DNA of 64,000 nucleotides from Sphingomonas yunnanensis (GTDB lineage Bacteria > Pseudomonadota > Alphaproteobacteria > Sphingomonadales > Sphingomonadaceae). Positions within the stretch are counted from its first letter, which is position 1. Every line of letters starts with the position of its first letter. Below, piece by piece: positions 15,452 to 24,897 of this stretch. Where the stretch lies: positions 703,826-767,825 of the forward strand of contig NZ_JAIOKB010000002.1 of assembly GCF_019898765.1 (NCBI RefSeq), in the 5' to 3' direction. The notes below the pieces were generated by a model. The model worked only from the letters and a program-made list of their open reading frames with translations, was not told where the DNA came from and ran no database searches. The position numbers and the translations under genes were made by a program.

Positions 15452-17947
15452 TCACCGCCGCACCAGCTCGGCGAGCGCGGCGAAGGCGTTGTCGGGCGGG
15501 GGGCGCGACTCGCGCGCGGGGGCACGGCCGCGCCAGACGTAGAGCGGCGGCCCCTCCGCGCTCACGGGTGCCGGGCGGAAGCCGAGCTCGGCCATCAGCC
15601 GCGCGATCGTCGCCGGCTCCAGCCCGATCGACACCGCCAGCGCGGGGTCGGGTGCGAAAGGCACGCGGCCATCGGCAGTACGCGCGTCGTGCGCGGCGCG
15701 CGCGACCCGCTCGACCAGGTCGATCCGCACCGCCTGCGCGCCGAGCGGGCGATAGCCCATCAGCGGTACCGCGCCCGCGCTGCCGCGCGGCAGCGTCGTC
15801 GCGCCCGCGCGCGGCAGCGGCGGCGCGGACGTCCCCGCCGCGGCGAGCAAGGCGCGGCGCCACGCCTGCGCGCCGGGCTTGAGCAGCCGCGGGTCGAACA
15901 GATCGAGCGCGCCGATCGTCACGCCCTGGCGCCGCAGCCAGTGGCGGTCGCCCGCGCTGAGCGACTCGATCGCGGCGCGCAGCGGCAGCCGCTCGGCGAA
16001 GCCCGCGCCGCTCTCCAGCGCCGCCGCGACGCTGCGCAGCGCGGGACTCGCGGCGGGCGCGCGCGCCGCCTCCGCCGCCGCCGCGACGCTGCGCAGCGCG
16101 CGACCGATCGCTCCCGCCAGCCAGGCGCGCAGCCGCGTCGCGATCGACTCGCGCACCGCGGGATCGAGGCAGTCGAGCGCCGGGTCGAGCACGAGTTGCG
16201 GCCGCGCCAGCGACGCGCCGCGCCGGAGTCGCGCCACCACGAGCCCGTCCGCCAGGATCACCCCCGGGTCGTCGAGCGCGAAACCGCTATCGTCGCGCGC
16301 CACCAACGCGTCGGCGCGGCGTCGCCGCTCGGCGCCGAGCCGTTTCTCCGCGGTGGCCAGCAGCAGCCGCTTGTCGGAGGCGGTGGCGTCCGGCGCGACC
16401 ACGAAGCGGAAGCCCTCCAGCCGCCCGATCGCGTGCGTGTCGATCGTCACCTCGCCCTCGGCGTCGATCTCGACCGGCAGCGCGCCCACCCCGCTGCCGA
16501 TCTTCTTGGCCAGCGCGGTGGTGCGCTTGTCGACGAAGCGCTGGGTGAGCTTCTCGTGGAGCGCGTCGGACAGCCGCTCCTCCACCGCCAGCGTGCGCGC
16601 CGCCCAGTGCGCCGGGTCCGCGAGCCAGTCGGGCCGCTGCGCGATATAGGCCCAGCTGCGGATCGCCGCGATCCGCCCCGCGATCGTCTCGACGTCGCCC
16701 TCGACGCGGTCGAGCCGCGCCACCTCGTCGGCGAACCACTGGTGGGGCACGTAGCCCTGCGCGAGGTAGCCGAACACGCGCCCGACGAAGCGCGCGTGCG
16801 GGTCGATGCCGAGCTTGGCGAAATCGGGGATGCCGCACGCCGCCCACAGCCGCGCGACATTGCCGCGCGCGCGATCGCGCACCCCCGCCTCGTCGGCGAG
16901 CCGCCTGAGCACGCGCAGGTCGGTCGCCTCGGGCGCGGCGCGCAGCCGCTCGTGCTCGGGGCGACGCGCGAGCGAGGCGAGCAGGGCGTCGATCGAGGAG
17001 AGGTCGGGCGTGCCGTCGCGCCAGTAGAGCCAGTCGAGCCGCGGGAAGCGATGCGCCTCGATCGCGGCCACCTCCTCGGGCTCGAACGCCTCCGGTCCCT
17101 CCTCGGTCAGCCCGCCGAAGGTGCCGTCGCGCTGGTGGCGCCCGGCGCGGCCCGCGATCTGCGCCATCTCGGCGACGGTGAGGCGACGGCGCTGCTGGCC
17201 GTCGAACTTGGACAGGCCGGCGAAGGCGACGTGGCCGACGTCGAGGTTGAGCCCCATGCCGATCGCGTCGGTGGCGACGAGATAGTCGACCTCGCCCGCC
17301 TGGAACATCGCCACCTGCGCGTTGCGCGTGCGCGGGGACAGCGCGCCCATCACCACCGCGGCGCCGCCGCGCAGCCGCCGCAGCATCTCGGCGGTGGCAT
17401 AGACCTCCTCGGCGGAGAAGGTGACGATCGCCGAGCGCCGCGGCAGCCGCGAGAGCTTCTTCGCGCCGGCGTAGCACAGCGTGGAGAAGCGCGGCCGCTC
17501 GACGATCTCGGCCTCGGGCACCAAAGCGCGCAGCACCGGGCGGAGCGCCTCCGAGCCGAGGATCATCGTCTCCTCGCGCCCGCGCGCGCGCAGCAGGCGA
17601 TCGGTGAAGACATGGCCGCGCTCGCGGTCGGCGCCGAGCTGCGCCTCGTCGAGCGCGACGAAGGCGACGTCGCGCTCGAGCGGCAGGCTCTCGGCGGTGC
17701 ACAGGAACCAGCGCGCGTCCCTGGGCACGATCCGCTCCTCGCCGGTGATCAGCGCGACCCGCTCCGGCCCCTTGATCGCGACGACGCGGTCGTACACCTC
17801 CCGCGCCAGCAGCCGCAGCGGGAAGCCGATCATGCCGCTGGCATGCGCGCACATCCGCTCGATCGCGAGATGCGTCTTGCCGGTGTTGGTCGGGCCCAGC
17901 ACCGCGATCACGCGCGAGCTGTGGAGCGGGCGGGGGGTGAGCGACAT
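15452..17947 (-). CDS. Suv3-type DExH ATP-dependent RNA helicase
   Basis: 831 residues from the ATG at 17947 (MSLTPRPLHS). Walker A is GPTNTGKT (18-25), and motif II is the unusual DEAQ seen in Suv3 (ALDEAQLGADRERG). Later motifs include IVTFSAEEVY, ATDAIGMGLNLDVGHVAF and QIAGRAGRHQRDGTFG. Mitochondrial Suv3 unwinds RNA in a degradosome, and the bacterial homologues are poorly studied. The C-terminal third is Ala/Arg-rich and weakly conserved. The S4 and fdxA genes follow on the same strand. The promoter region is shared with the divergent M23 peptidase gene. Confidence 0.88.
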   Translation of the reverse strand: MSLTPRPLHSSRVIAVLGPTNTGKTHLAIERMCAHASGMIGFPLRLLAREVYDRVVAIKGPERVALITGEERIVPRDARWFLCTAESLPLERDVAFVALDEAQLGADRERGHVFTDRLLRARGREETMILGSEALRPVLRALVPEAEIVERPRFSTLCYAGAKKLSRLPRRSAIVTFSAEEVYATAEMLRRLRGGAAVVMGALSPRTRNAQVAMFQAGEVDYLVATDAIGMGLNLDVGHVAFAGLSKFDGQQRRRLTVAEMAQIAGRAGRHQRDGTFGGLTEEGPEAFEPEEVAAIEAHRFPRLDWLYWRDGTPDLSSIDALLASLARRPEHERLRAAPEATDLRVLRRLADEAGVRDRARGNVARLWAACGIPDFAKLGIDPHARFVGRVFGYLAQGYVPHQWFADEVARLDRVEGDVETIAGRIAAIRSWAYIAQRPDWLADPAHWAARTLAVEERLSDALHEKLTQRFVDKRTTALAKKIGSGVGALPVEIDAEGEVTIDTHAIGRLEGFRFVVAPDATASDKRLLLATAEKRLGAERRRRADALVARDDSGFALDDPGVILADGLVVARLRRGASLARPQLVLDPALDCLDPAVRESIATRLRAWLAGAIGRALRSVAAAAEAARAPAASPALRSVAAALESGAGFAERLPLRAAIESLSAGDRHWLRRQGVTIGALDLFDPRLLKPGAQAWRRALLAAAGTSAPPLPRAGATTLPRGSAGAVPLMGYRPLGAQAVRIDLVERVARAAHDARTADGRVPFAPDPALAVSIGLEPATIARLMAELGFRPAPVSAEGPPLYVWRGRAPARESRPPPDNAFAALAELVRR

Positions 17948-18149
17948 GGCCCAGACTACATCGGGTCTGTGTCCGCCGGATGCAATCGCGCTCGGTCTCC
18001 GGCGCGGCCCGCCGCCGGACACCACCGGCCCGCCGCAGCGATCGCCGCCGCGAGGTGCGGTTAATTTGACTTTAGCACCTCTTCTCCACAACGCTCGCAC
18101 CCAAGCGCCGGGGGGTAGGTTCGGCGCGTGACGGAAGGCGGCGGCCGAC

Positions 18150-19619
18150 GTGTTCTTGCGCGACGATCAGGGGATGGAGCTGGCGGGCGCCGGCGGACGC
18201 GGCAGCGGTCGCGCGTTCGGGCGCCAGCTGGTGCCGATCGCCGAGCGCGGCGTGCTCGACCGTGCGCGAGTCGCGCTGGCGCGCACCGACTGGGTCCCCG
18301 ACCTCGGCCAGGACATCGGCAGCCGCACCTGGTGGCGCGGGCTCGCCACCTGCGCGGCGCTGTGCTGGGGGGCGTGGCAGCTCAACCCCGGCCTGCCCGC
18401 GATCACGGGTGACATCGCCGCGCCGGGCGATCGCGCCAGCCTCGAGGAGGCGCGTACCCAGGGGATCGCGCCACTCGCGCTCGGCGCCACCACCGGGCGG
18501 CGCATGGCGGCGACCGCGCTGGTGCGCCCGCTCGCCGAGACGCCCGAGCGACCGCAGATCGAGCTCAGCGCCGCGCTCGCCGACGGCGACACGCTGCGCA
18601 CGGCCTTGCAGCGCGCCGGTGTCGGCGGCGGCGAGGCAGGGCGGGTCTCGGGCCTGGTCGGCGACACGGTGGCGCTCGACTCGCTCAAGCCCGGCACCGT
18701 GCTGGCGCTGACGCTCGGCCGCCGCCCGACCAAGTTCCAGCCGCGCCCGCTCGAGCGGCTCGCCTTCCGCGCCGCCTTCGACCTCAAGCTGGTGGTGCAG
18801 CGCGCCGGCGACGGGCTGGTGCTCGACCGCCAGTCGATCGCGATCGACCGTACCCCGCTGCACGTCAGCGGCACGGTCGGCGCGGGGCTCTACCGCTCGG
18901 CGCGCGCCGCGGGCGTCCCCGCGCGCGTGGTCGAGACCTATATCAAGGCGATCGCCGCGCAGCTGCCGATCGGCCAGCTCGGCAGCGACGACCGCTTCGA
19001 TATCGTCGCGGACCAGGCGCGCGCCGCCACCGGCGAGGTCGAGGTCGGCCAATTGCAATATGCCGGGCTGGCGCACGGCCGCCGCCAGCTGCGGCTGGTG
19101 CGCTGGGGCGACAAGGACGGCGAGGGCGGGCAGATGCTCGATCCCTCGGGCACGATCGAGCGCCGCGGCGCGATGGGGATGCCGGTGGCGGGGCGGATCA
19201 CCTCCACCTTCGGGATGCGGATGCACCCGCTGCTCGGCTTCATGCGGATGCACAAGGGCACCGACATCGGCGCGGCCTATGGCAGCCCGATCTACGCCGC
19301 CATGGACGGGGTGGTGCAGTTCGCCGGGCGTGCCGGCGGCTACGGCAATTTCATCAAGCTGGCGCACGGCGGCGGGCTCGTCACCGGCTACGGCCATATG
19401 AGTCGCTTCGGCGTCGGCCAGGGTGCGCGGGTGCGGCGCGGCCAGGTGATCGGCTATGTCGGCTCGACCGGCATCTCGACCGGGCCGCATCTGCACTGGG
19501 AGGTCTGGAAGAACGGCCAACCGGTGAACCCGCGGACCTTGTCGCTGTCGAGCGTGCAGACGCTGCCCGCCGAGACGATCCGCGCGCTGCGCGCGAAGAT
19601 CGCGCGGCTGATCGGTTAG
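18150..19619 (+). CDS. M23 family metallopeptidase (peptidoglycan endopeptidase)
   Basis: 489 residues from a GTG start, with an in-frame ATG at 18174 as the alternative. One membrane segment at about 57-75 anchors it, and a long coiled periplasmic region follows. The LytM domain holds HKGTD (His368, Asp372) and HLHWEV (His447, His449), the complete zinc set, so it should be catalytically active rather than an EnvC-like activator. It would cut peptide cross-links in the wall during growth or division. It diverges from the helicase gene. Confidence 0.9.
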   Translation: MFLRDDQGMELAGAGGRGSGRAFGRQLVPIAERGVLDRARVALARTDWVPDLGQDIGSRTWWRGLATCAALCWGAWQLNPGLPAITGDIAAPGDRASLEEARTQGIAPLALGATTGRRMAATALVRPLAETPERPQIELSAALADGDTLRTALQRAGVGGGEAGRVSGLVGDTVALDSLKPGTVLALTLGRRPTKFQPRPLERLAFRAAFDLKLVVQRAGDGLVLDRQSIAIDRTPLHVSGTVGAGLYRSARAAGVPARVVETYIKAIAAQLPIGQLGSDDRFDIVADQARAATGEVEVGQLQYAGLAHGRRQLRLVRWGDKDGEGGQMLDPSGTIERRGAMGMPVAGRITSTFGMRMHPLLGFMRMHKGTDIGAAYGSPIYAAMDGVVQFAGRAGGYGNFIKLAHGGGLVTGYGHMSRFGVGQGARVRRGQVIGYVGSTGISTGPHLHWEVWKNGQPVNPRTLSLSSVQTLPAETIRALRAKIARLIG

Positions 19620-19636
19620 GCGCGCCGGCCGGCGGC

Positions 19637-19993
19637 TCAGCCGGTCGCGCTGCGCCCCGCGATCGCGCGCGCGTCGGTCACGGTGGCGGTGCCCGAGTCG
19701 TCCAGCGTGACCAGCCAGGCGGACTGGTCGTCACAGGTGGCGACCCAGGCGGCTTTCCCCGCGACCGGGTCGGTCGGCACCGAGCGGTCGACCTGCTGGC
19801 ACGAGCGGCCGGCGTCGCGGATCGCGCGGAACAGCGCCACATTGCGCTCCTTCTCGTTGAGCGCCTGCATCTTGGCGACATAGTCGCCGCGCGGCGTCGC
19901 GGCGACGGCCTGGTTCGCGGTGTCGGCATCGCCGCAGCCGGCGAGCGCGAGCAGGACGGGGAGGGCGAGCGGGAGGAGCGGGCGCGCGGTCAT
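19637..19993 (-). CDS. Small lipoprotein of unknown function
   Basis: 118 residues with a lipoprotein signal ending in LALAGC (Cys20). The mature part has two Cys (SCQQVDRS and ATCDDQ) that could form a disulfide, and a beta-rich C-terminal half (WLVTLDDSGTATVTD). No family was recognised. It is convergent with the M23 gene, with an 18-base gap, and divergent from the S41 peptidase gene. Confidence 0.65.
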   Translation of the reverse strand: MTARPLLPLALPVLLALAGCGDADTANQAVAATPRGDYVAKMQALNEKERNVALFRAIRDAGRSCQQVDRSVPTDPVAGKAAWVATCDDQSAWLVTLDDSGTATVTDARAIAGRSATG

Positions 19994-20122
19994 GGCGACA
20001 CGCTAGCAGATCGCGGCGCGATGGCGCCAGTCTGGGGCGTTCTCGCTCGCGGCCGCCCGGTGGCGCCATATACAAGGAGAGGAGGTCACGATACGAATAC
20101 CGCGGGTTCGTAGGAGTAAGTG

Positions 20123-21586
20123 ATGCGTACACCGCGGTGGGTGGGCGCGCTCGCGCTGGCAGGGATGCTGGCGGGGTGCGGCGGCGGCAGTGACAGTAAC
20201 AGCGCGGGCGGCACCGGGGGTGGATCGGCCGCCGTGGGCGGCGGCACCGGGAGCACGGGCACCACGGGGAGCACCGGCGGCTGTACGCTCCGTGCGCGAC
20301 AGGACTGGGCCTTCTCCATCCTCGACGAATGGTACCGCTACCCCGAGCTGCTCGCGAGCAACGTCGATCCCGCGAGCTACACCACGCTGGACGACTACGT
20401 CGACGCGCTCACCGCGCCGGCGCGCGCGCAGAACCGCGACCGCTATTTCACCTATGTCACCTCGGCGTCGGCCGACGCCGCCTATTTCGCCTCGGGCAAG
20501 ACCGCGGGCATCGGCGTGCGGCTCGCCTTCGACGCCAACAATCATCTCTTCGTGAGCGAGGCGTTCGAGAACACGCCCGCGCTCGCCGCCGGGATCGACC
20601 GCGGCACCCAGGTCCTCGCGATCGGCACCTCGGCATCCAACCTGCGCGACATCACCGACATCGTCGCCAAGAACGACAATGCCGCGCTGAACGCGGTGTT
20701 CGACGATTCCACCCCGGGTAGCCAGCGCGTGCTGCGAGTCAGCGACGCCGCCGGGACGCGCGTGGTGTCGCTCAGCACCGCCGATTACTCGCTGGCGCCG
20801 GTCTCGCCCCGCTACGGCGCCAAGGTGCTCGACTCGGGCGGCCGCAAGGTCGGCTACATCAACCTGCGCACCTTCATCGCCAGCGCGGACGACCAGCTGC
20901 GCAGCGCCTTCGCCACCTTCCGCGCGCAGGGCGTGACCGACCTGGTCGTGGACCTGCGCTACAATGGCGGCGGCCTTCTCTCCACCGCCGAGACCTTCAC
21001 CGACCTGCTCGGCGGCGGCCGCTCGACCTCCGACGTCCAGGCTTACACCAGCTATCGCGCGTCCAAGTCGAGCCAGGATCGGATCCGCTACTTTCGCCAG
21101 GAAGCGCAGGCGATTGCCCCCAGCCGCGTCGCCTTCATCGGCACCGGCGCGACCGCCTCGGCGAGCGAATATGTCATCAACGCTCTGATTCCCTACCTGC
21201 ACGCCAATGTCGCGCTGGTCGGCAGCAACACCTACGGCAAGCCGGTCGGGCAGATCCCGTTCGACAATCCCGCGTGCAGCGACGACCGGCTGCTCGCGGT
21301 GTCGCTGGCGCTGCAGAACTCGGCGCGGCAGGGCGACTATTTCAACGGGCTCGCCACCAAGGTCGAGGCGAGCTGCCAGGCCGACGACGACGTGTCGCAC
21401 GCGCTGGGCGACCCGGCGGAGAACGCGCTGGCGATCGCGCTCGATTATATCGCCGGGCGAAGCTGCACCCCGATCGGCGCCAGCGCGTCGCTGAGCCGCT
21501 CGACCAAATTGTTCAGCCCGGCCAATCGCGCGCTCACCGTGCCGCATCCGAACGCGGCACAGCGCGACCAGCCCGGCCTGTTCTGA
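20123..21586 (+). CDS. S41 family C-terminal-processing-type peptidase, lipoprotein
   Basis: 487 residues with TAGGAG before the ATG at 20123 (a GTG three bases earlier is less likely). The signal ends in GMLAGC, and a Gly/Ser/Thr linker runs to about residue 55. A PDZ-like region (GIGVRLAFDANNHLFVSEAF) and a tail-specific-protease domain follow. VVDLRYNGGGLLSTAETF, IGTGATASASEYVIN with the catalytic Ser, and NTYGKPVGQ with the general-base Lys are present. It is expected to act at the periplasmic face of the envelope. The substrate is unknown. Confidence 0.88.
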   Translation: MRTPRWVGALALAGMLAGCGGGSDSNSAGGTGGGSAAVGGGTGSTGTTGSTGGCTLRARQDWAFSILDEWYRYPELLASNVDPASYTTLDDYVDALTAPARAQNRDRYFTYVTSASADAAYFASGKTAGIGVRLAFDANNHLFVSEAFENTPALAAGIDRGTQVLAIGTSASNLRDITDIVAKNDNAALNAVFDDSTPGSQRVLRVSDAAGTRVVSLSTADYSLAPVSPRYGAKVLDSGGRKVGYINLRTFIASADDQLRSAFATFRAQGVTDLVVDLRYNGGGLLSTAETFTDLLGGGRSTSDVQAYTSYRASKSSQDRIRYFRQEAQAIAPSRVAFIGTGATASASEYVINALIPYLHANVALVGSNTYGKPVGQIPFDNPACSDDRLLAVSLALQNSARQGDYFNGLATKVEASCQADDDVSHALGDPAENALAIALDYIAGRSCTPIGASASLSRSTKLFSPANRALTVPHPNAAQRDQPGLF

Positions 21587-21597
21587 TCGTCGGGGGC

Positions 21598-22131
21598 TCA
21601 GTCCTTCGGCGCGGCGAGCCTGGCCTTGAGCCCGGCGAGCGCGCCGAAGGGCCCCGCCTCCTCCTCGCTCAGCACGCCCGCCTCGCGCAGCACCACCTCG
21701 GCGCGCGGGCTGCGCGGGAACGGATCGAGCGCGAGCGCCATCGTCTCCGCCGCCACCTCGCCGAGATCGACGCCGCCGCCCTCGAGCTCGACCGTGTCGA
21801 TCGAGTCGCTGCCGAGCTCGATCTCGTCGTCGCCCCCGGCGCCGGGCGCGACGAAGCGCAGCGCGATGGGCTCGTCGATCGTCGCGGACAGCGGGTCGCC
21901 GGTGACCGAACAGGCCTGCACCACGGCGGCGCGAACCGTGCCGTGGACCAGCACGCCCGATGGATCGCGCCGTACCGCGAACGCACCCTCGAGCCGCTCG
22001 ACCGCGACCAGGTCGAAGCGCCGCGCCAGCGCGGCGCGCTCTTCCGCGTCGGCCGCGATCGTCACGGCGCGATCCTCGCCGCCGATCGTGTCGAGCCGCT
22101 CCAGGCGGGAGAATTCGGTCGTCACGCCCAT
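21598..22131 (-). CDS. DUF177 (YceD-like) family protein
   Basis: 177 residues. The Cys-containing segment VQACSVTGDPLSATIDEPIAL and the acidic middle (DDEIELGSDSIDTVELEGG) followed by VDLGEVAAETMALALDPFPR are typical of DUF177. YceD relatives are linked to 23S rRNA or ribosome assembly and usually sit before rpmF, but no rpmF is here. Its start overlaps the end of the CBP3-type chaperone gene by ten bases, an arrangement seen repeatedly in sphingomonads. Confidence 0.85.
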   Translation of the reverse strand: MGVTTEFSRLERLDTIGGEDRAVTIAADAEERAALARRFDLVAVERLEGAFAVRRDPSGVLVHGTVRAAVVQACSVTGDPLSATIDEPIALRFVAPGAGGDDEIELGSDSIDTVELEGGGVDLGEVAAETMALALDPFPRSPRAEVVLREAGVLSEEEAGPFGALAGLKARLAAPKD

Positions 22132-22643
22132 CGTCCTTCCATCAGTTCGCTCACGCTGAGCGGGTCGAGCTCGCGGCGTAGCGCCTTGAGCGCGCCGCGC
22201 ACGTGCGCCAGCGCGAGCGGGTCGGGCGACGTGCCGCGATACAGGTTGCGCACCAGCGCCGCGTCGAGCACGCCGTCGTCCGGGGCGGCCAGTCCCTCAC
22301 GATAGACGCCGAGCCGACCGCCCAGCATCCCCATCATCTTGCCGACATGCTTGCCCACGACCATGTCACCGAAGCCGATCTGGCGTACCTGCGCGTCCAT
22401 GTCGTCGACGAAGCGCTCGGTCAGCCGCACCGAGGCGTCGGTGCCGTCGGATGCCTGCTCGAGCCGGAGCAGCACCATCGCCAGCACCGCCGCGACCATG
22501 TCGAAGCGGCCGTCGAGCGTGTCGGGCACCGCGCCGTCGAGATACCAGTGCGGCCGGCGCGCGCGCGCCACCACCGCGTCATACAGCGGCATCGCCTCGT
22601 CGCGCGGTCCGCGCCGCCGCAGCCACCCACTCAACCAACCCAC
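22122..22643 (-). CDS. Ubiquinol-cytochrome c chaperone (CBP3/UQCC1 family)
   Basis: 173 residues from a GTG at 22643 preceded by AGGAAGAG at 5-12 bases upstream. Family features are YDAVVARARRPHWYLDGAVPDTLDGRFDM, LTERFVDDMDAQVRQIGFGDMVVGKHVGKMMG and LYRG near the C-terminus. In mitochondria CBP3 binds newly made cytochrome b and helps build the bc1 complex, and the bacterial version probably does the same at the inner membrane. It is divergent from bamE and overlaps the DUF177 gene downstream. Confidence 0.86.
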   Translation of the reverse strand: MGWLSGWLRRRGPRDEAMPLYDAVVARARRPHWYLDGAVPDTLDGRFDMVAAVLAMVLLRLEQASDGTDASVRLTERFVDDMDAQVRQIGFGDMVVGKHVGKMMGMLGGRLGVYREGLAAPDDGVLDAALVRNLYRGTSPDPLALAHVRGALKALRRELDPLSVSELMEGRWA

Positions 22644-22775
22644 CTGACACTCTTCCTCTCGACCGACCGGCGCGACGCTTGTCTCGCCCCGCGCGGCGGC
22701 ATATTGAGGCGCGAGGCCGCAATGTCCACGCGCGCGTGCCGCGCGGGCAAGCGGCTGAGTTTCCGCGGAGTATCG

Positions 22776-23249
22776 ATGCGCCCCCTTCTCTCTCTCGCTC
22801 TGGCTGCCGGCGTGCTCGCCGCCGGGTGCACGCCGCTGCGCTCGCACCAGGGCTATATCGTCGACGCCGACCTGGTGAACTCGATCCAGCCCGGGGTCGA
22901 CAACCGCCAGTCGGTGCTCGCCACGCTCGGTACCCCCAGTTTCGCGAGTCAGTTCAACCAGGGCGACTGGTATTACGTCTCGCGCGACAGCCGCAATCTC
23001 GCCTTCACCCCGCCCAAGCCGCGCGACCAGCTGACGATGCAGATCAGCTTCGACCAGGCCGGCAACGTCACCACGGTGCGCAAGTCGGGGATCGACCAGG
23101 TCGTCTCGCTCAAGCCCGACGGCAGGACCACGCCGACGCTGGGTCGCAAGCGCGGCTTCTTCCAGGACCTGTTCGGCAACATCGGCACGGTCGGCGCGGC
23201 GGGGGCTGGCGGCGGCGGAGGCCCGGCCGGCGGGGGGACCGGCCCCTGA
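22776..23249 (+). CDS. bamE: Outer membrane protein assembly factor BamE
   Basis: 157 residues. The ATG at 22776 begins a lipoprotein signal ending in LAAGC (Cys18). The SmpA/OmlA fold follows: QGYIVDADLVNSIQPGVDNR, VLATLGTPSFASQF, WYYVSRDSRN and LTMQISFDQAGNV. BamE stabilises the BAM complex that folds beta-barrel proteins at the outer membrane. The C-terminus is a Gly-rich tail (GAGGGGGPAGGG) beyond the usual domain. It is transcribed away from the CBP3 gene. Confidence 0.92.
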   Translation: MRPLLSLALAAGVLAAGCTPLRSHQGYIVDADLVNSIQPGVDNRQSVLATLGTPSFASQFNQGDWYYVSRDSRNLAFTPPKPRDQLTMQISFDQAGNVTTVRKSGIDQVVSLKPDGRTTPTLGRKRGFFQDLFGNIGTVGAAGAGGGGGPAGGGTGP

Positions 23250-23565
23250 TCTCGCCGCCGCGGGGCGCGCACATCCCGCGCCGCGCCGTGATGGTGGTCT
23301 GACCCTCGTATATAGAGCGGGTGCGCAGCGAGTCCGCGAACCCGTCCTACTCCAGCCGCGGTTCGGCCGCGTCGCCACGAACGCCGCGACGCGGCCAGTA
23401 CCGGCTTGGGGTCGGCACCGGTCCCGAAAGGGGGAAAGGGACCGCGGCGGCTAACGCGCGCGCGGTCGCTTTGTTCGCCACGGTTAACGCTTTCTCGCGA
23501 GCGTTGCCGATCGGCCACAGGTCAGCGGGAAATTCCGCCTTAGATCACCTATCCGCGCCGGGTTC
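23250..23565. other. Gene-free stretch upstream of the NfrB-like gene, with one hairpin
   Basis: 316 bases without a credible coding frame. At 23419-23444 the segments CGGTCCC and GGGACCG pair around a purine-rich loop (GAAAGGGGGAAA). A second possible element is the AT-richer stretch 23470-23560, where the promoter of the downstream operon probably lies. No known riboswitch consensus was matched. Confidence 0.5.
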
Positions 23566-24897
23566 GTGGCCGTGACCGCGCTCGGACTGCTCGACCGTGC
23601 GGTCACCGAGACGACGCTGTTCGCCGCGTTCGTCCTCTTCATCCTGGGCCTGGACGACCTGCTGCTCGATCTGATCGCGGCGGTGACAGGACGCTCCGAC
23701 CCGGACGTGCGGACGGTGTCGGGGCCATCGCGGCTTCGCTTCGCGGTGTTCATCCCCGCCTGGCGCGAGGAACGGGTGATCGGAGCGATGCTTCGCGCGA
23801 CGCTCGCGCGCTACGACCATCCCTCCTATCGCCTCTACGTCGGCTGCTATCCGAACGATCCCGCCACCGCCGCTGCCGTGCGCTCGGTGAACGATCCGCG
23901 AGTCCGGCTGGTCGTGGGAGGCGGCGACGGCCCCACCACCAAGGCCGACTGCCTCAACCGACTGTGGCAGGCCCTCTCCGCCGAGTCCGCGTGGCGCCCC
24001 GACGCGTTGGTGCTGCACGACGCCGAGGACATGGTCCACCCGCTCGAGCTGCGCGCCGCCGAGCACGCCCTACGCGGCGCGGCGCTGGTCCAGCTGCCGG
24101 TCCTGCCGCTGATCGATCCGACACGGCACTGGGTCACCGGCCATTACGCCGACGAGTTCGCCGAGACCCACGCGCGCGACCTCGTGGTGCGCGCCGCGCT
24201 CGGCGCGTCGCTGCCGCTCGCGGGGGTCGGCTGTGCGATCCGCTACGACGCGCTGGAGCGGCTCGCCGGTACCAGCGGCCTGCCCTTCGCGGCGGACAGC
24301 CTCACCGAAGACTATGAGCTGGGACTCCGCGCCGCCGCCCTCGGACTGACGATCCGTTTCGTGCGGCAGCGTGATTCGAGCGGTGCGCTGATCGCGACCC
24401 GCGCCTACTTTCCCGAGACGCTGGCCCGGGCAGTGCGCCAGAAGGCGCGCTGGATCGGCGGGATCGCGCTCGCAGGCTGGGACCGGACGGGGTGGGGCGC
24501 ACCGCGAGTCGCCGAACGATGGATGCGCTGGCGCGACCGCCGCGCGCCGCTCGCCGCCGCCGCGGTGACGGCGGCCTATGCCGCGGCCGCGCTGGCGGCG
24601 GTGGCTGCCGTGTCTCACCGATGGGAAGGCGACGCACCGCCGGCGCCGGGGCGGGGTCTGCGCGCGCTGCTCACCGTCAACGCCGTGCTGCTCGGCTGGC
24701 GGCTGATCGCGCGGCTCCGGCTCACCGCCGCGGCCTATGGCTGGCGTGAGGGGCTGCGCGCGCTGCCGCGGATCGCGGTCGCGAACGCCGTGCTCATCCT
24801 GTCGGCGACACGCGCGCTGCGGCTCCACGTCGCCGCCCTGCGCGGCGCCCCGGTGCGATGGGACAAGACCGCACACCGCTTCCCGGACCTGCCATGA
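23566..24897 (+). CDS. NfrB-like membrane glycosyltransferase (GT2)
   Basis: 443 residues from a GTG at 23566 (a GTG at 23572 is possible). A membrane segment with FILGLDDLLLDL precedes the GT2 domain: FIPAWREERVIGAML, VGCYPNDPAT, TKADCLN, LHDAEDMVHPLELR, DEFAETHARDL, AGVGCAIRY, SLTEDYELGLR and AVRQKARWIGGIAL. These match NfrB, the glycosyltransferase behind the phage N4 receptor glycan of E. coli, nearly motif by motif. Two or three C-terminal membrane segments follow. E. coli NfrB is about 300 residues longer because it ends in a c-di-GMP-binding MshEN domain, which is absent here. It overlaps the next gene (ATGA). Confidence 0.82.
   Translation: MAVTALGLLDRAVTETTLFAAFVLFILGLDDLLLDLIAAVTGRSDPDVRTVSGPSRLRFAVFIPAWREERVIGAMLRATLARYDHPSYRLYVGCYPNDPATAAAVRSVNDPRVRLVVGGGDGPTTKADCLNRLWQALSAESAWRPDALVLHDAEDMVHPLELRAAEHALRGAALVQLPVLPLIDPTRHWVTGHYADEFAETHARDLVVRAALGASLPLAGVGCAIRYDALERLAGTSGLPFAADSLTEDYELGLRAAALGLTIRFVRQRDSSGALIATRAYFPETLARAVRQKARWIGGIALAGWDRTGWGAPRVAERWMRWRDRRAPLAAAAVTAAYAAAALAAVAAVSHRWEGDAPPAPGRGLRALLTVNAVLLGWRLIARLRLTAAAYGWREGLRALPRIAVANAVLILSATRALRLHVAALRGAPVRWDKTAHRFPDLP

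Noticed and set aside
20123..20300. Gly/Ser/Thr repeat region near the start of the S41 peptidase as a possible frameshift or repeat tract
   Set aside because: It is a normal linker in frame, between the lipoprotein signal and the folded domain.
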